Below the pieces are notes generated by a model that ran no database searches, had not been told where the DNA came from, and was given only the letters and a program-made list of their open reading frames with translations. A stretch of 24,265 bases of DNA from CAYJAZ01 sp964371865 (GTDB lineage Bacteria > Desulfobacterota > Desulfovibrionia > Desulfovibrionales > Desulfovibrionaceae), in NCBI GenBank assembly GCA_964371865.1, contig CAYJOR010000039.1, forward strand, positions 1 to 24,265. The letters are read 5' to 3'. Position 1 is the stretch's first letter. The number at the start of each line of letters is the position of its first letter. Shown here piece after piece: positions 1 to 7,225 of this stretch. The translations under genes were made by a program, and so were the position numbers.

Positions 1-246
1 CATAGCACCATCAGCTGTTTGAATAAGGGAAATAGCATCGTTAGCGTTACGTACACCTTGTTGATATGATTTAATATCAGCGCGCATAAGTTCACTAATT
101 GCAAGTCCCGCAGCATCATCAGCAGCACTATTGATACGCATACCTGATGAAAGTTTTTGAATTGAACTGCTTAATTCTTTGTAGTGGTTGTTTAAGATAC
201 GTGAAGTGTTATTAGCCATTAAGTTGTTGTTGATTACCATTGACAT
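1..246 (-). CDS. fliC: Flagellin, N-terminal 82 residues (cut by window edge)
   Basis: This is the structural subunit of the flagellar filament. Only the start of the gene is present, and it runs off the left edge. The minus-strand translation begins MSMVINNNLMANNTSRILNN and continues with the conserved flagellin D0/D1 pattern: a KLSSGMRINSAADDAAGLAI stretch near residue 33, then QGVRNANDAISLIQTADGAM at the cut end. These helices normally polymerise the filament and interact with TLR5 or the export machinery. The chosen ATG (244-246) has a GGAGG ribosome-binding site at 255-259. A sigma-54 promoter lies about 130 bases upstream, and the leader can form two hairpins with GGA in the loop. The variable centre and the C-terminus cannot be judged. 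The gene could equally be named flaA, flaB or hag, because several flagellin copies are common in this group. Confidence 0.96.
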   Translation of the reverse strand, partial: MSMVINNNLMANNTSRILNNHYKELSSSIQKLSSGMRINSAADDAAGLAISELMRADIKSYQQGVRNANDAISLIQTADGAM

Positions 247-249
247 AAG

Positions 250-291
250 ATATTCCTCCATGAATATTCTTGCTAATAAAGCATCCCTGCT
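250..291 (-). promoter_or_regulatory. Flagellin leader with two CsrA-type GGA hairpins
   Basis: On the minus strand the flagellin mRNA leader can form two small hairpins with GGA in the loop. The first (280-291) has stem AGCA/TGCT and loop GGGA, and contains CAGGGATG, matching the CsrA consensus CARGGAUG. The second (250-267) has stem ATATTC/GAATAT and hexaloop ATGGAG, so the Shine-Dalgarno GGAG itself is in the loop. A dimeric CsrA bridging the two sites would block ribosome entry, as known for the hag leader of Bacillus subtilis. The hairpins are seen in the sequence. CsrA binding is inferred. Confidence 0.6.
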
Positions 292-375
292 CTATCAAAA
301 AAATTATAAGCTACAGATTTGTTTAAGCTATTCACAGTGAAGTAACTCAAACCTCTTTACTTTCGATTTCTATAT

Positions 376-391
376 AGCAAGTTGCGTGCCA
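376..391 (-). promoter_or_regulatory. Sigma-54 (-24/-12) promoter of flagellin
   Basis: The minus strand reads TGGCACG-CAAC-TTGCT, a full match to the sigma-54 consensus TGGCACG-N4-TTGCW. The -24 GG lies at 389-390 and the -12 GC at 377-378. Transcription should start near 365, giving a leader of about 118 nt before the flagellin ATG. Such promoters need an enhancer-binding ATPase, usually the flagellar regulator of this group. Its binding site should lie upstream (about 450-550), but I could not identify one. Confidence 0.9.
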
Positions 392-392
392 A

Positions 393-663
393 CAAAAACA
401 CGCAATTTTTTCCTCATGCCGTTTTTTACATAATAGATTCAGAGTGATTCTTTATTTATTCAATATTATCATATAATTACATATCACTACTTATCCAATT
501 TAATATTTGACAAAAACTGCAATAATTCGGATTTAAGCTAGTTTTTCACTATAAAAAGTCTAGATGTCAAATTTAAATGGAAATTTTTACCCATTCTACA
601 GTGAAAATTTTGACAGCTTAGAGCATTTTTAAAAATAGTTAATGATATAAAAAAGCTCTAAAT
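393..663. other. AT-rich intergenic stretch, no gene seen
   Basis: There is no convincing open reading frame on either strand between the flagellin promoter and the galU terminator. The only structure noted is a 7-bp inverted repeat, TTAGAGC (618-624) and GCTCTAA (655-661), with a 30-nt spacer. Enhancer sites for the sigma-54 activator would be expected here but none is recognisable by eye. Confidence 0.5.
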
Positions 664-691
664 GCAAAAAGCCCCCATAAAGGAGGCTTAT
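664..691 (-). terminator. Rho-independent terminator of galU
   Basis: On the minus strand, AAGCCTCC (689-682) pairs with GGGGGCTT (676-669) around a TTTAT loop, and the stem is followed by a T run (670-666). It lies 25 nt after the galU stop codon. Confidence 0.85.
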
Positions 692-715
692 ATATATGTC
701 TATAAAATTGACAGA

Positions 716-1615
716 CTAATCTAAAGTAGCATAAGTAGAATCATCTTTATACTCACGTAACATTTCACGTACACGTTTTAAAAGACCCGGCTGTAAATTC
801 TCTTCTTGAAGAGCAAAGTGAAGGTTAGCTGAAATATAATCAATCCAGTCACCGGCATCAAAGCGATCGCCTTCAAGTTTAACTGCAAGCATACCCTCAT
901 CTTTGCAAAGAGTAGCAAGAGCATCAGTAAGCTGGATTTCTCCGCCATGTCCTGGTTTAATTTCTTTCAAATGCTCGAAAATTTTAGGAGTCAAAACATA
1001 TCTGCCGATAATAGCAAGGTTTGATGGTGCATCTTCAACAGCAGGTTTTTCAACAAGTTCATCAAGTTCAAGAATTCCATCAGCTATTTCTTTACCGGAA
1101 ACAATACCGTATTTTGATACCATATTACGTGGTACTTCCATAACACCAATAACTGATTTATTATATTTTTCAGCTACTTTAATTAATTGTCTCACGCCTG
1201 GCACGTCGCCGAAAATCATATCATCACCAACTGAAACTACGAAAGGCTCATTAGCAACCAAATGTTCCGCACACAAAACAGCATGACCTAATCCAAGTTG
1301 TTTCTTCTGTCTTACTGACATGATATTAACCATTTCAGCAACAAATCTAACCTGTTCTAATAAATCAAGCTTTCCGCCACGTTCTAAAAGTGCTTCAAGC
1401 TGTAAGTTGTAGTCGAAGTGATCTTCAATAACTTTTTTATCTTTATTTGTCACAAAGATAACGTCTTGAACTCCAGACACCATTGCCTCTTCTACTACAT
1501 GCTGAATTACCGGCTTGTTATAAATCGGCAGCATTTCCTTTGGAATGTTCTTACTGGCAGGTAATGAACGTGTCCCCCAACCGGCAACAGGAATAACAAC
1601 TTTACGAATATTCAT
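716..1615 (-). CDS. galU: UTP--glucose-1-phosphate uridylyltransferase
   Basis: GalU makes UDP-glucose from UTP and glucose-1-phosphate in the cytoplasm, supplying lipopolysaccharide, exopolysaccharide and trehalose-type pathways. The 299-aa product matches the usual bacterial GalU length. It opens with MNIRKVVIPVAGWGTRSLPA, followed by the SKNIPKEMLPI motif (nucleotide and metal binding). Later come NKPVIQHVVEEA, SVGDDMIFGD (the metal-binding Asp region), VEKP and GDRFDAGDWIDY near residue 265. The frame is open for 19 codons further upstream, but the ATG at 1613-1615 is chosen because it starts the conserved beta strand and has AGGAG at 1623-1627. The W in AGWGTR replaces the usual L or F, as I recall from Desulfovibrio homologues. 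It is transcribed alone, divergently from lolA, and ends at a clear terminator. Confidence 0.96.
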   Translation of the reverse strand: MNIRKVVIPVAGWGTRSLPASKNIPKEMLPIYNKPVIQHVVEEAMVSGVQDVIFVTNKDKKVIEDHFDYNLQLEALLERGGKLDLLEQVRFVAEMVNIMSVRQKKQLGLGHAVLCAEHLVANEPFVVSVGDDMIFGDVPGVRQLIKVAEKYNKSVIGVMEVPRNMVSKYGIVSGKEIADGILELDELVEKPAVEDAPSNLAIIGRYVLTPKIFEHLKEIKPGHGGEIQLTDALATLCKDEGMLAVKLEGDRFDAGDWIDYISANLHFALQEENLQPGLLKRVREMLREYKDDSTYATLD

Positions 1616-1643
1616 CTCAAGGCTCCTTTGTGTGTTTGGTAGA

Positions 1644-1672
1644 CATATACCATACAAGCATAATTTTAGCAA
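1644..1672 (-). promoter_or_regulatory. Candidate sigma-70 promoter of galU
   Basis: On the minus strand TTGCTA (1672-1667) and TATATG (1649-1644) are separated by 17 nt, about 30-55 nt upstream of the galU ATG. Each box matches the consensus at 4 of 6 positions, so this is only a candidate in AT-rich DNA. Confidence 0.3.
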
Positions 1673-1816
1673 GAATTATATTATGTTACATATTAATACC
1701 ATGTTTATTTATTAAATTGTTTGAATACACAAACTATAATACAGATTATCGTGAATTTTATCACTATATATCACTAATAAATCTAACTTCTAAAAAATTG
1801 CTTTTTTGAGGATTTC

Positions 1817-1845
1817 TTGACAAATATCCCTAAGAAGATTAAATT
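1817..1845 (+). promoter_or_regulatory. Candidate sigma-70 promoter of the lolA operon
   Basis: A perfect TTGACA (1817-1822) is followed after 17 nt by TAAATT (1840-1845, 4 of 6 matches). Transcription would start about 35 nt before the lolA ATG and would drive the following run of four genes. Confidence 0.5.
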
Positions 1846-1887
1846 AGATAAAATTAAATTTTAAATCTAAACAACAAGAGATTAATA

Positions 1888-2571
1888 ATGATAAAAAATA
1901 TACTTTTAATGGTTACTTTACTACTGACTCCCCTTACTTATGCACACGCTAATAACAAAATTATAGACGAAATTCAAGAAAGTTATGCAGATTTAGATTC
2001 CTTCAAAGCTGACTTCACCCAAGAGCTTTTCCATAGAGAAAGCCAACACACAAAGCAAACAAGCGGAGAATTTTCCTTCAAAAAAGATGCTCTTATTAGA
2101 TTTGAAACTACAGAGCCTCAAGAAGAACTGCTTGTAATAAATGAAGATGCTATCTGGAACTATATTCCATTTGAAGAAATCGCCTATAAATATAATGCTG
2201 AGCTTGCAAAAAAATCAAATAATATACTTTCCGTAATTACTGGTAAAAGTCCTTTAAGTACTGATTTTGATTATGAAGTCATCGAAAACCTCATGCTCGA
2301 CACAAAAAAAGTCGATTATATCAAACTCTATCCACTACAACCTACCGTTGAGCTTACAGAAGCTGAAATATGGGTTGACCGCAAAACATCATTAATAATA
2401 GCTGTAAAAGTCTTTGATTTTTACGGTAATACAAACTATATTAAATTTTCTGACGTGAAAACAAATGTGAAGCTCAACGATTCATTTTTCGAGTTTGAAC
2501 CACCAAAGGGTATAGATGTTGAAGATCATAGCGATTCAAATTCTATGAATATCCAAGGATTAACGGAGTAA
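1888..2571 (+). CDS. lolA: Outer-membrane lipoprotein carrier LolA
   Basis: LolA is the periplasmic chaperone that takes lipoproteins released by LolCDE at the inner membrane and carries them to the outer membrane. The 227-aa product has a signal peptide (about residues 1-21, hydrophobic LLMVTLLLTPLTYAHA). The mature part has the LolA pattern: LDSFKADFTQE near residues 36-46, SGEFSFKKDALIRFETTEPQEE (first strands of the open barrel), then VINEDAIWNY, DYIKLYPLQP and VKVFDFYGNTNYIKFSDV. Length is normal for the family. The start is set by the signal peptide, and only a weak GAGAT-like ribosome site precedes it. It leads a same-strand run, and the next gene begins 3 nt after its stop. The sequence-level match is good although LolA proteins are divergent. 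Confidence 0.88.
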   Translation: MIKNILLMVTLLLTPLTYAHANNKIIDEIQESYADLDSFKADFTQELFHRESQHTKQTSGEFSFKKDALIRFETTEPQEELLVINEDAIWNYIPFEEIAYKYNAELAKKSNNILSVITGKSPLSTDFDYEVIENLMLDTKKVDYIKLYPLQPTVELTEAEIWVDRKTSLIIAVKVFDFYGNTNYIKFSDVKTNVKLNDSFFEFEPPKGIDVEDHSDSNSMNIQGLTE

Positions 2572-2574
2572 TCA

Positions 2575-5280
2575 ATGAAAATTCCTCTCTCATCTTTTAG
2601 ACAAAAACTACAAGAAAATTTTTCCGACTTAAGCGGTGATGAATTTTCACAAGAAATATCTTCCCCTCTCCTTAATATGTTACCCGAAGTTGTTAGAACA
2701 AGCATAAACAAAAACATGCCTATTCTTCCGCGTTTAAGTCTTGAAATGACAAGAGAAGATCAACAAAATCTCGCCGATCATTGCCTTGCCCTTATGGCAT
2801 GCGCAGTAGCGGAACGCGGGCACTTTACGGTTTACGATTACGAAACTATGCTTGAATACTGCAAGGATATTTTTGGAGAAGAAGCAATGCACGCTCGTTT
2901 CCAAGCGAAGCTTCATGCCTACTTACTTAGAGATTATAGTCAAGAAGATGTTAGATTCAAAGCTCTTGAAGATTTCAGAATTTATCTAAACAAATATAGT
3001 TCCGATATTAACCTTACTCAAAATGTGCTTGATTCAATCTATACTGCTATTCATGAGTTAACCCTTTATGAAGAAAGACAAAAATATAATATACAGTCAA
3101 GATTTTTTGAGGAAGTTGAACTTCTGTTTATGGAGTTTGACGTTCATAAAAAAAAGAAAAAGCTCTTTTCTCAAAATGATGAAAAGAAACAAACATTTCT
3201 ATCAAATACAAAAGGTTCTGCAAGTTCAGCTAAAAGTAAAGGACTTTTTGATAAATTAAAAAATCTGAGTAAAATTGAAGAAATGGGGCTCTTTTCCTTC
3301 GCAAAAGAACAAAATACTGAAATATTTCACGGCGAAGAACTAGAAAATCTTGAAAATTATGCTCTTGCTTTTAGAGATTCTACTCTACTCGAACAAATTC
3401 AAGCCTTTCGCTCTCTACTAATTCCACAAGACTTTAGAATTGTTGTACTAGGTGAAGGAAAAAGAGGGAAAAGTTCACTAATCAACGCTCTTTTAGGGCA
3501 GAATATTTTGCCTACCAGAGCAATTATTCCTGAAACCGGAACACTTGTTGAACTTTACTACTCCCCTGTAAATACATACGAAATTGAATGGATTAATGAA
3601 CAGGAATTTGAAGAATTAGAAAATATTCTTTATGCTGAAGAGTTTAATATTCTCCTTCAAAAGAAATTTGAAAATCTCAAACAAGTCTTTAATAATAAAG
3701 AACTTTTTGCAAATCTTCAATCTATAACAATTAATCGCCCAGAAGATTTACACGAGTTTATTTCGGCGGATGGACTCTATACTTCACTTATTAAAAAAGT
3801 ACGCATTGGAATAAATAGTGAAAATATTCCAAAGGGTATACTTATTGTAGATACGCCTGCAATCAATGCAAGTGACCCTTTTTACCATATTCTTACAAAA
3901 GAAGAATGCCTAAAAGCCGATTGTCTTATATTTATGCTTGATGCAAGAAAACCTGATAGCTATACAGAAATTCAACTATTAAAAGAGCTTGCAACAAAAG
4001 GTAGAGCTCTCGATTTAATAGGTGTGCTCTCTCACCCTTCTGATTCTCAAAGTGAACGTGAACTTGCTAAAAAACGCGCTTTAGAAACTCTTAGTGAGGG
4101 AATTCGCTCTGTTGAAGCTATTAATTTAATAAATGTATTTTTATTTAATCCGAAAGAAATTATTGAAATTTATGAAAAAAATACTTCTTTAGTAGGTTAC
4201 GTCCATAAGCAAAGCTTTGATAAGGATTATCTTAATTTTGTTGATTCTATCACTCAAGTTATCCGTAAAGACGTTCATAGTTCAGTTTTTAATGAAAGAC
4301 TAGAGGCAACATTTACTCACCTTATGAGTTTTGCTCAAACAAACAAAAGTTTAGTTGATGAACAATATAGAAAGTCACTTCCTAGTGATAATCATAAGGA
4401 AGTTTTACGTAAACATGCTGAACATTTAGCCTTTGCCACAGAAGAATATGCAGATCATGCTCGCTCTCTTATACTTTCTGCTATTCACGACATTAATGAA
4501 TGGAGAGTAAATAGTGAAAGGTCAATTAGTCTTTTAGAGGAGCGTATTGTACTTCATATCTCAAAAGCTATGCATAATTATGCCGATAGCTTAGGAAATG
4601 ATTTTGCAAAAGAATCCGCATGGGAAAATTTTGATGAAAATGAATCATCAAGAATTGCACGCTCACTACTAGATGAATTTACCGCAGAACAAAGAGCAGA
4701 TTTAAACGCATGGGAAGAAAAAATACAATTATTTAACGATTCTATGCAGGAAATCTCTTCTCAATGTTTTGCAGAAATTCAAAAATCTTCAGCAGATTTA
4801 AAAATCCTTACAAGTACGAACTCAAAATTTGATCATCTACTTGTAAAAACATTTTCGCATATGGCTAAACTTACACTCTTTTTGTCAGGTACAGGCACTG
4901 GTTTACTTGCTTCTACAGGTGTTGTAAACATTCTTGCACTTGGAACGGCAACACTGGCTTTTCTTTCTAGTCCTATAATCATTCCATCGGCTATACTTAT
5001 AGGTGGTGCTGCATACGTTTTACGTTCTTTTGGTAATCCACAAAAACGTAAAGAAAATTTTCTCCAGAGAAAAGAAGATAAACTACGCGAATTTTCTAAA
5101 CAAATCTCAAAAAATCTCAATGAACAGTTAGACAAAATTCAAGAAGAACTTATGCTTGGATATTCTCAAGCTGTGCATAAATCTTTAGCTCCGGCGCTTG
5201 AAATAATGGCGAGTGAAGCTGTAAATATCCATTTATATCTAGAAGTTATAGATAAACAACAAAAACAATTGAGCCAGTAA
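2575..5280 (+). CDS. Large bacterial dynamin-like GTPase with C-terminal membrane hairpin
   Basis: This 901-aa protein is probably a membrane-remodelling, dynamin-superfamily GTPase. It has an N-terminal helical region (about 1-280). The GTPase domain has a clear P-loop GEGKRGKSS (residues 293-301), a switch-I threonine candidate in PETGT (near 322), and a G3 motif DTPA at 426 (normally DxPG). Then comes a long helical stalk. A strongly hydrophobic stretch at about 763-818, rich in Gly/Ala, probably forms a paddle or two membrane-inserted helices, and a charged coiled-coil tail follows. The expected G4 motif (T/NKxD) reads SHPSD at 486-490, so base recognition may be altered. The start has CGGAG at 2564-2568. 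It is tightly linked to lolA (3 nt) and overlaps the next gene by one base (TAATG). A role in envelope or membrane maintenance is inferred from that linkage; the substrate is unknown. Confidence 0.82.
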   Translation: MKIPLSSFRQKLQENFSDLSGDEFSQEISSPLLNMLPEVVRTSINKNMPILPRLSLEMTREDQQNLADHCLALMACAVAERGHFTVYDYETMLEYCKDIFGEEAMHARFQAKLHAYLLRDYSQEDVRFKALEDFRIYLNKYSSDINLTQNVLDSIYTAIHELTLYEERQKYNIQSRFFEEVELLFMEFDVHKKKKKLFSQNDEKKQTFLSNTKGSASSAKSKGLFDKLKNLSKIEEMGLFSFAKEQNTEIFHGEELENLENYALAFRDSTLLEQIQAFRSLLIPQDFRIVVLGEGKRGKSSLINALLGQNILPTRAIIPETGTLVELYYSPVNTYEIEWINEQEFEELENILYAEEFNILLQKKFENLKQVFNNKELFANLQSITINRPEDLHEFISADGLYTSLIKKVRIGINSENIPKGILIVDTPAINASDPFYHILTKEECLKADCLIFMLDARKPDSYTEIQLLKELATKGRALDLIGVLSHPSDSQSERELAKKRALETLSEGIRSVEAINLINVFLFNPKEIIEIYEKNTSLVGYVHKQSFDKDYLNFVDSITQVIRKDVHSSVFNERLEATFTHLMSFAQTNKSLVDEQYRKSLPSDNHKEVLRKHAEHLAFATEEYADHARSLILSAIHDINEWRVNSERSISLLEERIVLHISKAMHNYADSLGNDFAKESAWENFDENESSRIARSLLDEFTAEQRADLNAWEEKIQLFNDSMQEISSQCFAEIQKSSADLKILTSTNSKFDHLLVKTFSHMAKLTLFLSGTGTGLLASTGVVNILALGTATLAFLSSPIIIPSAILIGGAAYVLRSFGNPQKRKENFLQRKEDKLREFSKQISKNLNEQLDKIQEELMLGYSQAVHKSLAPALEIMASEAVNIHLYLEVIDKQQKQLSQ

Positions 5281-6317
5281 TGCATCACACACGAGCACAT
5301 AGAAACCTGCGAATGTATCTAATTTTAATAATACTCTTAACCTTTCTTTTCATTACACTTCTTTGGGCTTTAGGTGCTGGAGCTTATGAATTGAGCTTTC
5401 TTGAAGTTTTGAATGTGTACCTTGTAAAACTTGGAATTATTGAAGCAGAAAACATCAAGAATATTCAAGAAACTATTGTATGGAAAATACGTAGCCCACG
5501 GATTATATTGACAATTCTTGCAGGTATTGCTCTTGCCTCGTCCGGAGCTTGTTACCAATCTGTTTTCAGGAACCCGCTTGTAGAGCCATATATTCTAGGT
5601 GTATCTTCCGGAGCAGCTCTAGGTGCAGCCTTAGCTATTGTTTTTCCTTATACTTTTGGTCAAGTGCAGGTAATGGCATTTATAGGGGCATTTTTTGCCG
5701 TCTCCTTAGTTCATACACTTGCAAAACAAAATAACGAACGATCGCCTATAACTTTAGTGCTTGCCGGCATTATAGTTGGTGCATTATTCACTGCTTTTGT
5801 GGGTATTCTAAAGTATATAGCGCCTGATACAGCTCTTCGCGAGCTCACTTTTTGGACGATGGGCGGATTTTATCATGCTTCGTGGAAAGATGTTTTCATC
5901 AATTCTATTGTAATTATTCCATCTTTTATAGCTGTTTGGCTTATGGCGTGGAAAATGAACGTGCTTTCACTTGGTGATGAAGAAGCGCAAAGTCTTGGAA
6001 TTGCGCCCACTCAATTAAGAATGTATATAATTGTATTTGCTACACTTGTTGCAGCAGTTTGCGTTTCAACAGTTGGAATTATTGCTTGGGTAGGTCTTAT
6101 GATGCCACATGCTGCAAGATTCTTATTTGGACAAGATAACCGTTTTGTTCTGCCTGCTTCTGCTATTATGGGCGCACTTTATATTCTCATTTGTGACACT
6201 TTCGCTCGTACCCTCACTGATGCAGAAATTCCAATCGGCATTATTACATCAATTTTAGGCGCACCGTACTTGCTATGGCTGTTGCGAGCTAAAGGAAGAA
6301 GTTTGTATGAAAGATAG
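5280..6317 (+). CDS. FecCD/BtuC-type ABC transporter permease
   Basis: This is the inner-membrane permease of an importer for iron-siderophore, heme or vitamin B12 type substrates. The 345-aa product is highly hydrophobic, with about nine to ten predicted helices. It carries the family signature from RSPRIILTILAGIALASSGA through FRNPLVEPYILGVSSGAALG (about residues 73-120). Further landmarks are LAGIIVGALFTAF, the cytoplasmic coupling region DEEAQSLGI near 235, and GIIAWVGLMMPHAARFLFG near 268. Length is normal. Its ATG overlaps the stop of the dynamin-like gene by one base and has no good ribosome site, so it is probably translated by coupling. It overlaps the ATPase gene by 11 nt. No substrate-binding protein or TonB receptor is in the window, so the substrate cannot be assigned. 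Confidence 0.92.
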   Translation: MHHTRAHRNLRMYLILIILLTFLFITLLWALGAGAYELSFLEVLNVYLVKLGIIEAENIKNIQETIVWKIRSPRIILTILAGIALASSGACYQSVFRNPLVEPYILGVSSGAALGAALAIVFPYTFGQVQVMAFIGAFFAVSLVHTLAKQNNERSPITLVLAGIIVGALFTAFVGILKYIAPDTALRELTFWTMGGFYHASWKDVFINSIVIIPSFIAVWLMAWKMNVLSLGDEEAQSLGIAPTQLRMYIIVFATLVAAVCVSTVGIIAWVGLMMPHAARFLFGQDNRFVLPASAIMGALYILICDTFARTLTDAEIPIGIITSILGAPYLLWLLRAKGRSLYER

Positions 6318-7104
6318 TATTCTTGAAGTCAGCCGTATTTCATACAGCTACCCTTTATCATCAACTAACACATTGAATGATATATCTTTTAATCTTAAGC
6401 GCGGCATACTCTGCGGACTTTTAGGACCAAATGGTTCAGGTAAAAGTACTTTATTTCGTTGCTGTATGAACTTTCTTAAAACTCAAGAAGGTTCTATTAA
6501 AGTTGAAGGGGAAGATATAAAATCTCTTTCAGCATCTAAACTTGCGAAATATATTGCTTATGTCCCTCAGGAACATAAACAACCATTTCCTTTTCTTGTG
6601 GAAGATATGGTGCTAATGGGACGAACAAGCAGAATGTTTTCAAGTCTTAAAATACGTCAAGAAGATATAGATAAAGCAAATGAATGTATGGAAAAAGTTG
6701 GCATAACTCATCTACATCATAAACCTTTCAATCAATTGAGCGGTGGACAAAGGCAACTCGTTCTCATTGCAAGAGCTTTGGCACAAGAAAGCCCACTTAT
6801 GCTCCTTGATGAACCATCATCAGCACTAGATTTTAGTAATCAAATATTACTATGGCAAAGATTAGAAGAACTTACAAAAGATGGAATTAGTATACTTGTT
6901 TGTTCTCATGATCCAAATCATATTTTATGGTTTTGCAATCAAGCAATTGTACTTTCACGAGGAAAATTAATATCTCAAGGACACCCAAATAGTCTTTTAG
7001 AGGAAAATGTTTTCTCTCAAATATATGACATGCCTTTTGAAAGCCTCAAAATTGATAATAATTATATGATTTATCCTAAAAAGCAAGTCAAGATCTCTGT
7101 ATAA
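6307..7104 (+). CDS. FecE/BtuD-type ABC transporter ATP-binding protein
   Basis: This is the cytoplasmic ATPase partner of the preceding permease; two copies would power import. The 265-aa product has Walker A GPNGSGKST (about residues 40-48), a Q-loop in YVPQEHKQPFPF, the ABC signature LSGGQRQLV (about 147), Walker B LMLLDEPSSALD (about 168) and the H-loop in CSHDPNH. All catalytic motifs are intact. The start overlaps the permease end by 11 nt and has an AGGAAG ribosome site at 6293-6298, so the two are surely co-translated. The last codons (KISV) and the stop lie inside a sequence that is repeated near 11944, so the C-terminus may have been reshaped by that repeat. A terminator follows at 7161. 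Confidence 0.93.
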   Translation: MKDSILEVSRISYSYPLSSTNTLNDISFNLKRGILCGLLGPNGSGKSTLFRCCMNFLKTQEGSIKVEGEDIKSLSASKLAKYIAYVPQEHKQPFPFLVEDMVLMGRTSRMFSSLKIRQEDIDKANECMEKVGITHLHHKPFNQLSGGQRQLVLIARALAQESPLMLLDEPSSALDFSNQILLWQRLEELTKDGISILVCSHDPNHILWFCNQAIVLSRGKLISQGHPNSLLEENVFSQIYDMPFESLKIDNNYMIYPKKQVKISV

Positions 7105-7160
7105 TTATTTTCAAGAAAAAGAAACCACGCTTTGAAAAATATACTAAGGTGTTTTTCAAA
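7092..7160. repeat. Dispersed intergenic repeat, copy A
   Basis: Positions 7092-7129 align without gaps to 11944-11981 with 31 of 38 identical bases, including ATAATTATTTTC and GAAACCACG. The copy begins within the last codons of the ATPase gene. Its right part contains an inverted repeat, TTTGAAAAA (7131-7139) and TTTTTCAAA (7152-7160). Confidence 0.6.
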
Positions 7161-7191
7161 AAAAGCTCAACCGTCAAACAGTTGAGCTTTT
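7161..7191. terminator. Bidirectional terminator between convergent genes
   Basis: An 11-bp perfect stem, AAAAGCTCAAC (7161-7171) and GTTGAGCTTTT (7181-7191), with a 9-nt loop and T runs on both strands. It serves the ABC ATPase gene on plus and the iron-sulfur protein gene on minus. Confidence 0.88.
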
Positions 7192-7200
7192 CTTTATTTT

Positions 7201-7225
7201 ATGAATAATATCAAATATTATTCAT
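7201..7225. repeat. Hairpin over the stop codon of the iron-sulfur gene
   Basis: ATGAATAATAT (7201-7211) and ATATTATTCAT (7215-7225) form a perfect 11-bp stem with a CAA loop. It covers the TAA stop (7218-7220) of the minus-strand gene and probably helps 3'-end formation. Confidence 0.7.

Noticed and set aside
618..661. Second galU terminator from the 7-bp inverted repeat
   Set aside because: The spacer is 30 nt and the stem is weak; the terminator at 664-691 already explains the end.
903..1286. Plus-strand 127-aa open frame
   Set aside because: It is antisense to the conserved galU coding region, Ser/Thr-rich and without a ribosome site or recognisable domain.
1616..1672. N-terminal extension of GalU by 19 residues
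   Set aside because: The upstream ATG has no ribosome site, while the internal ATG has AGGAG and starts the conserved strand.
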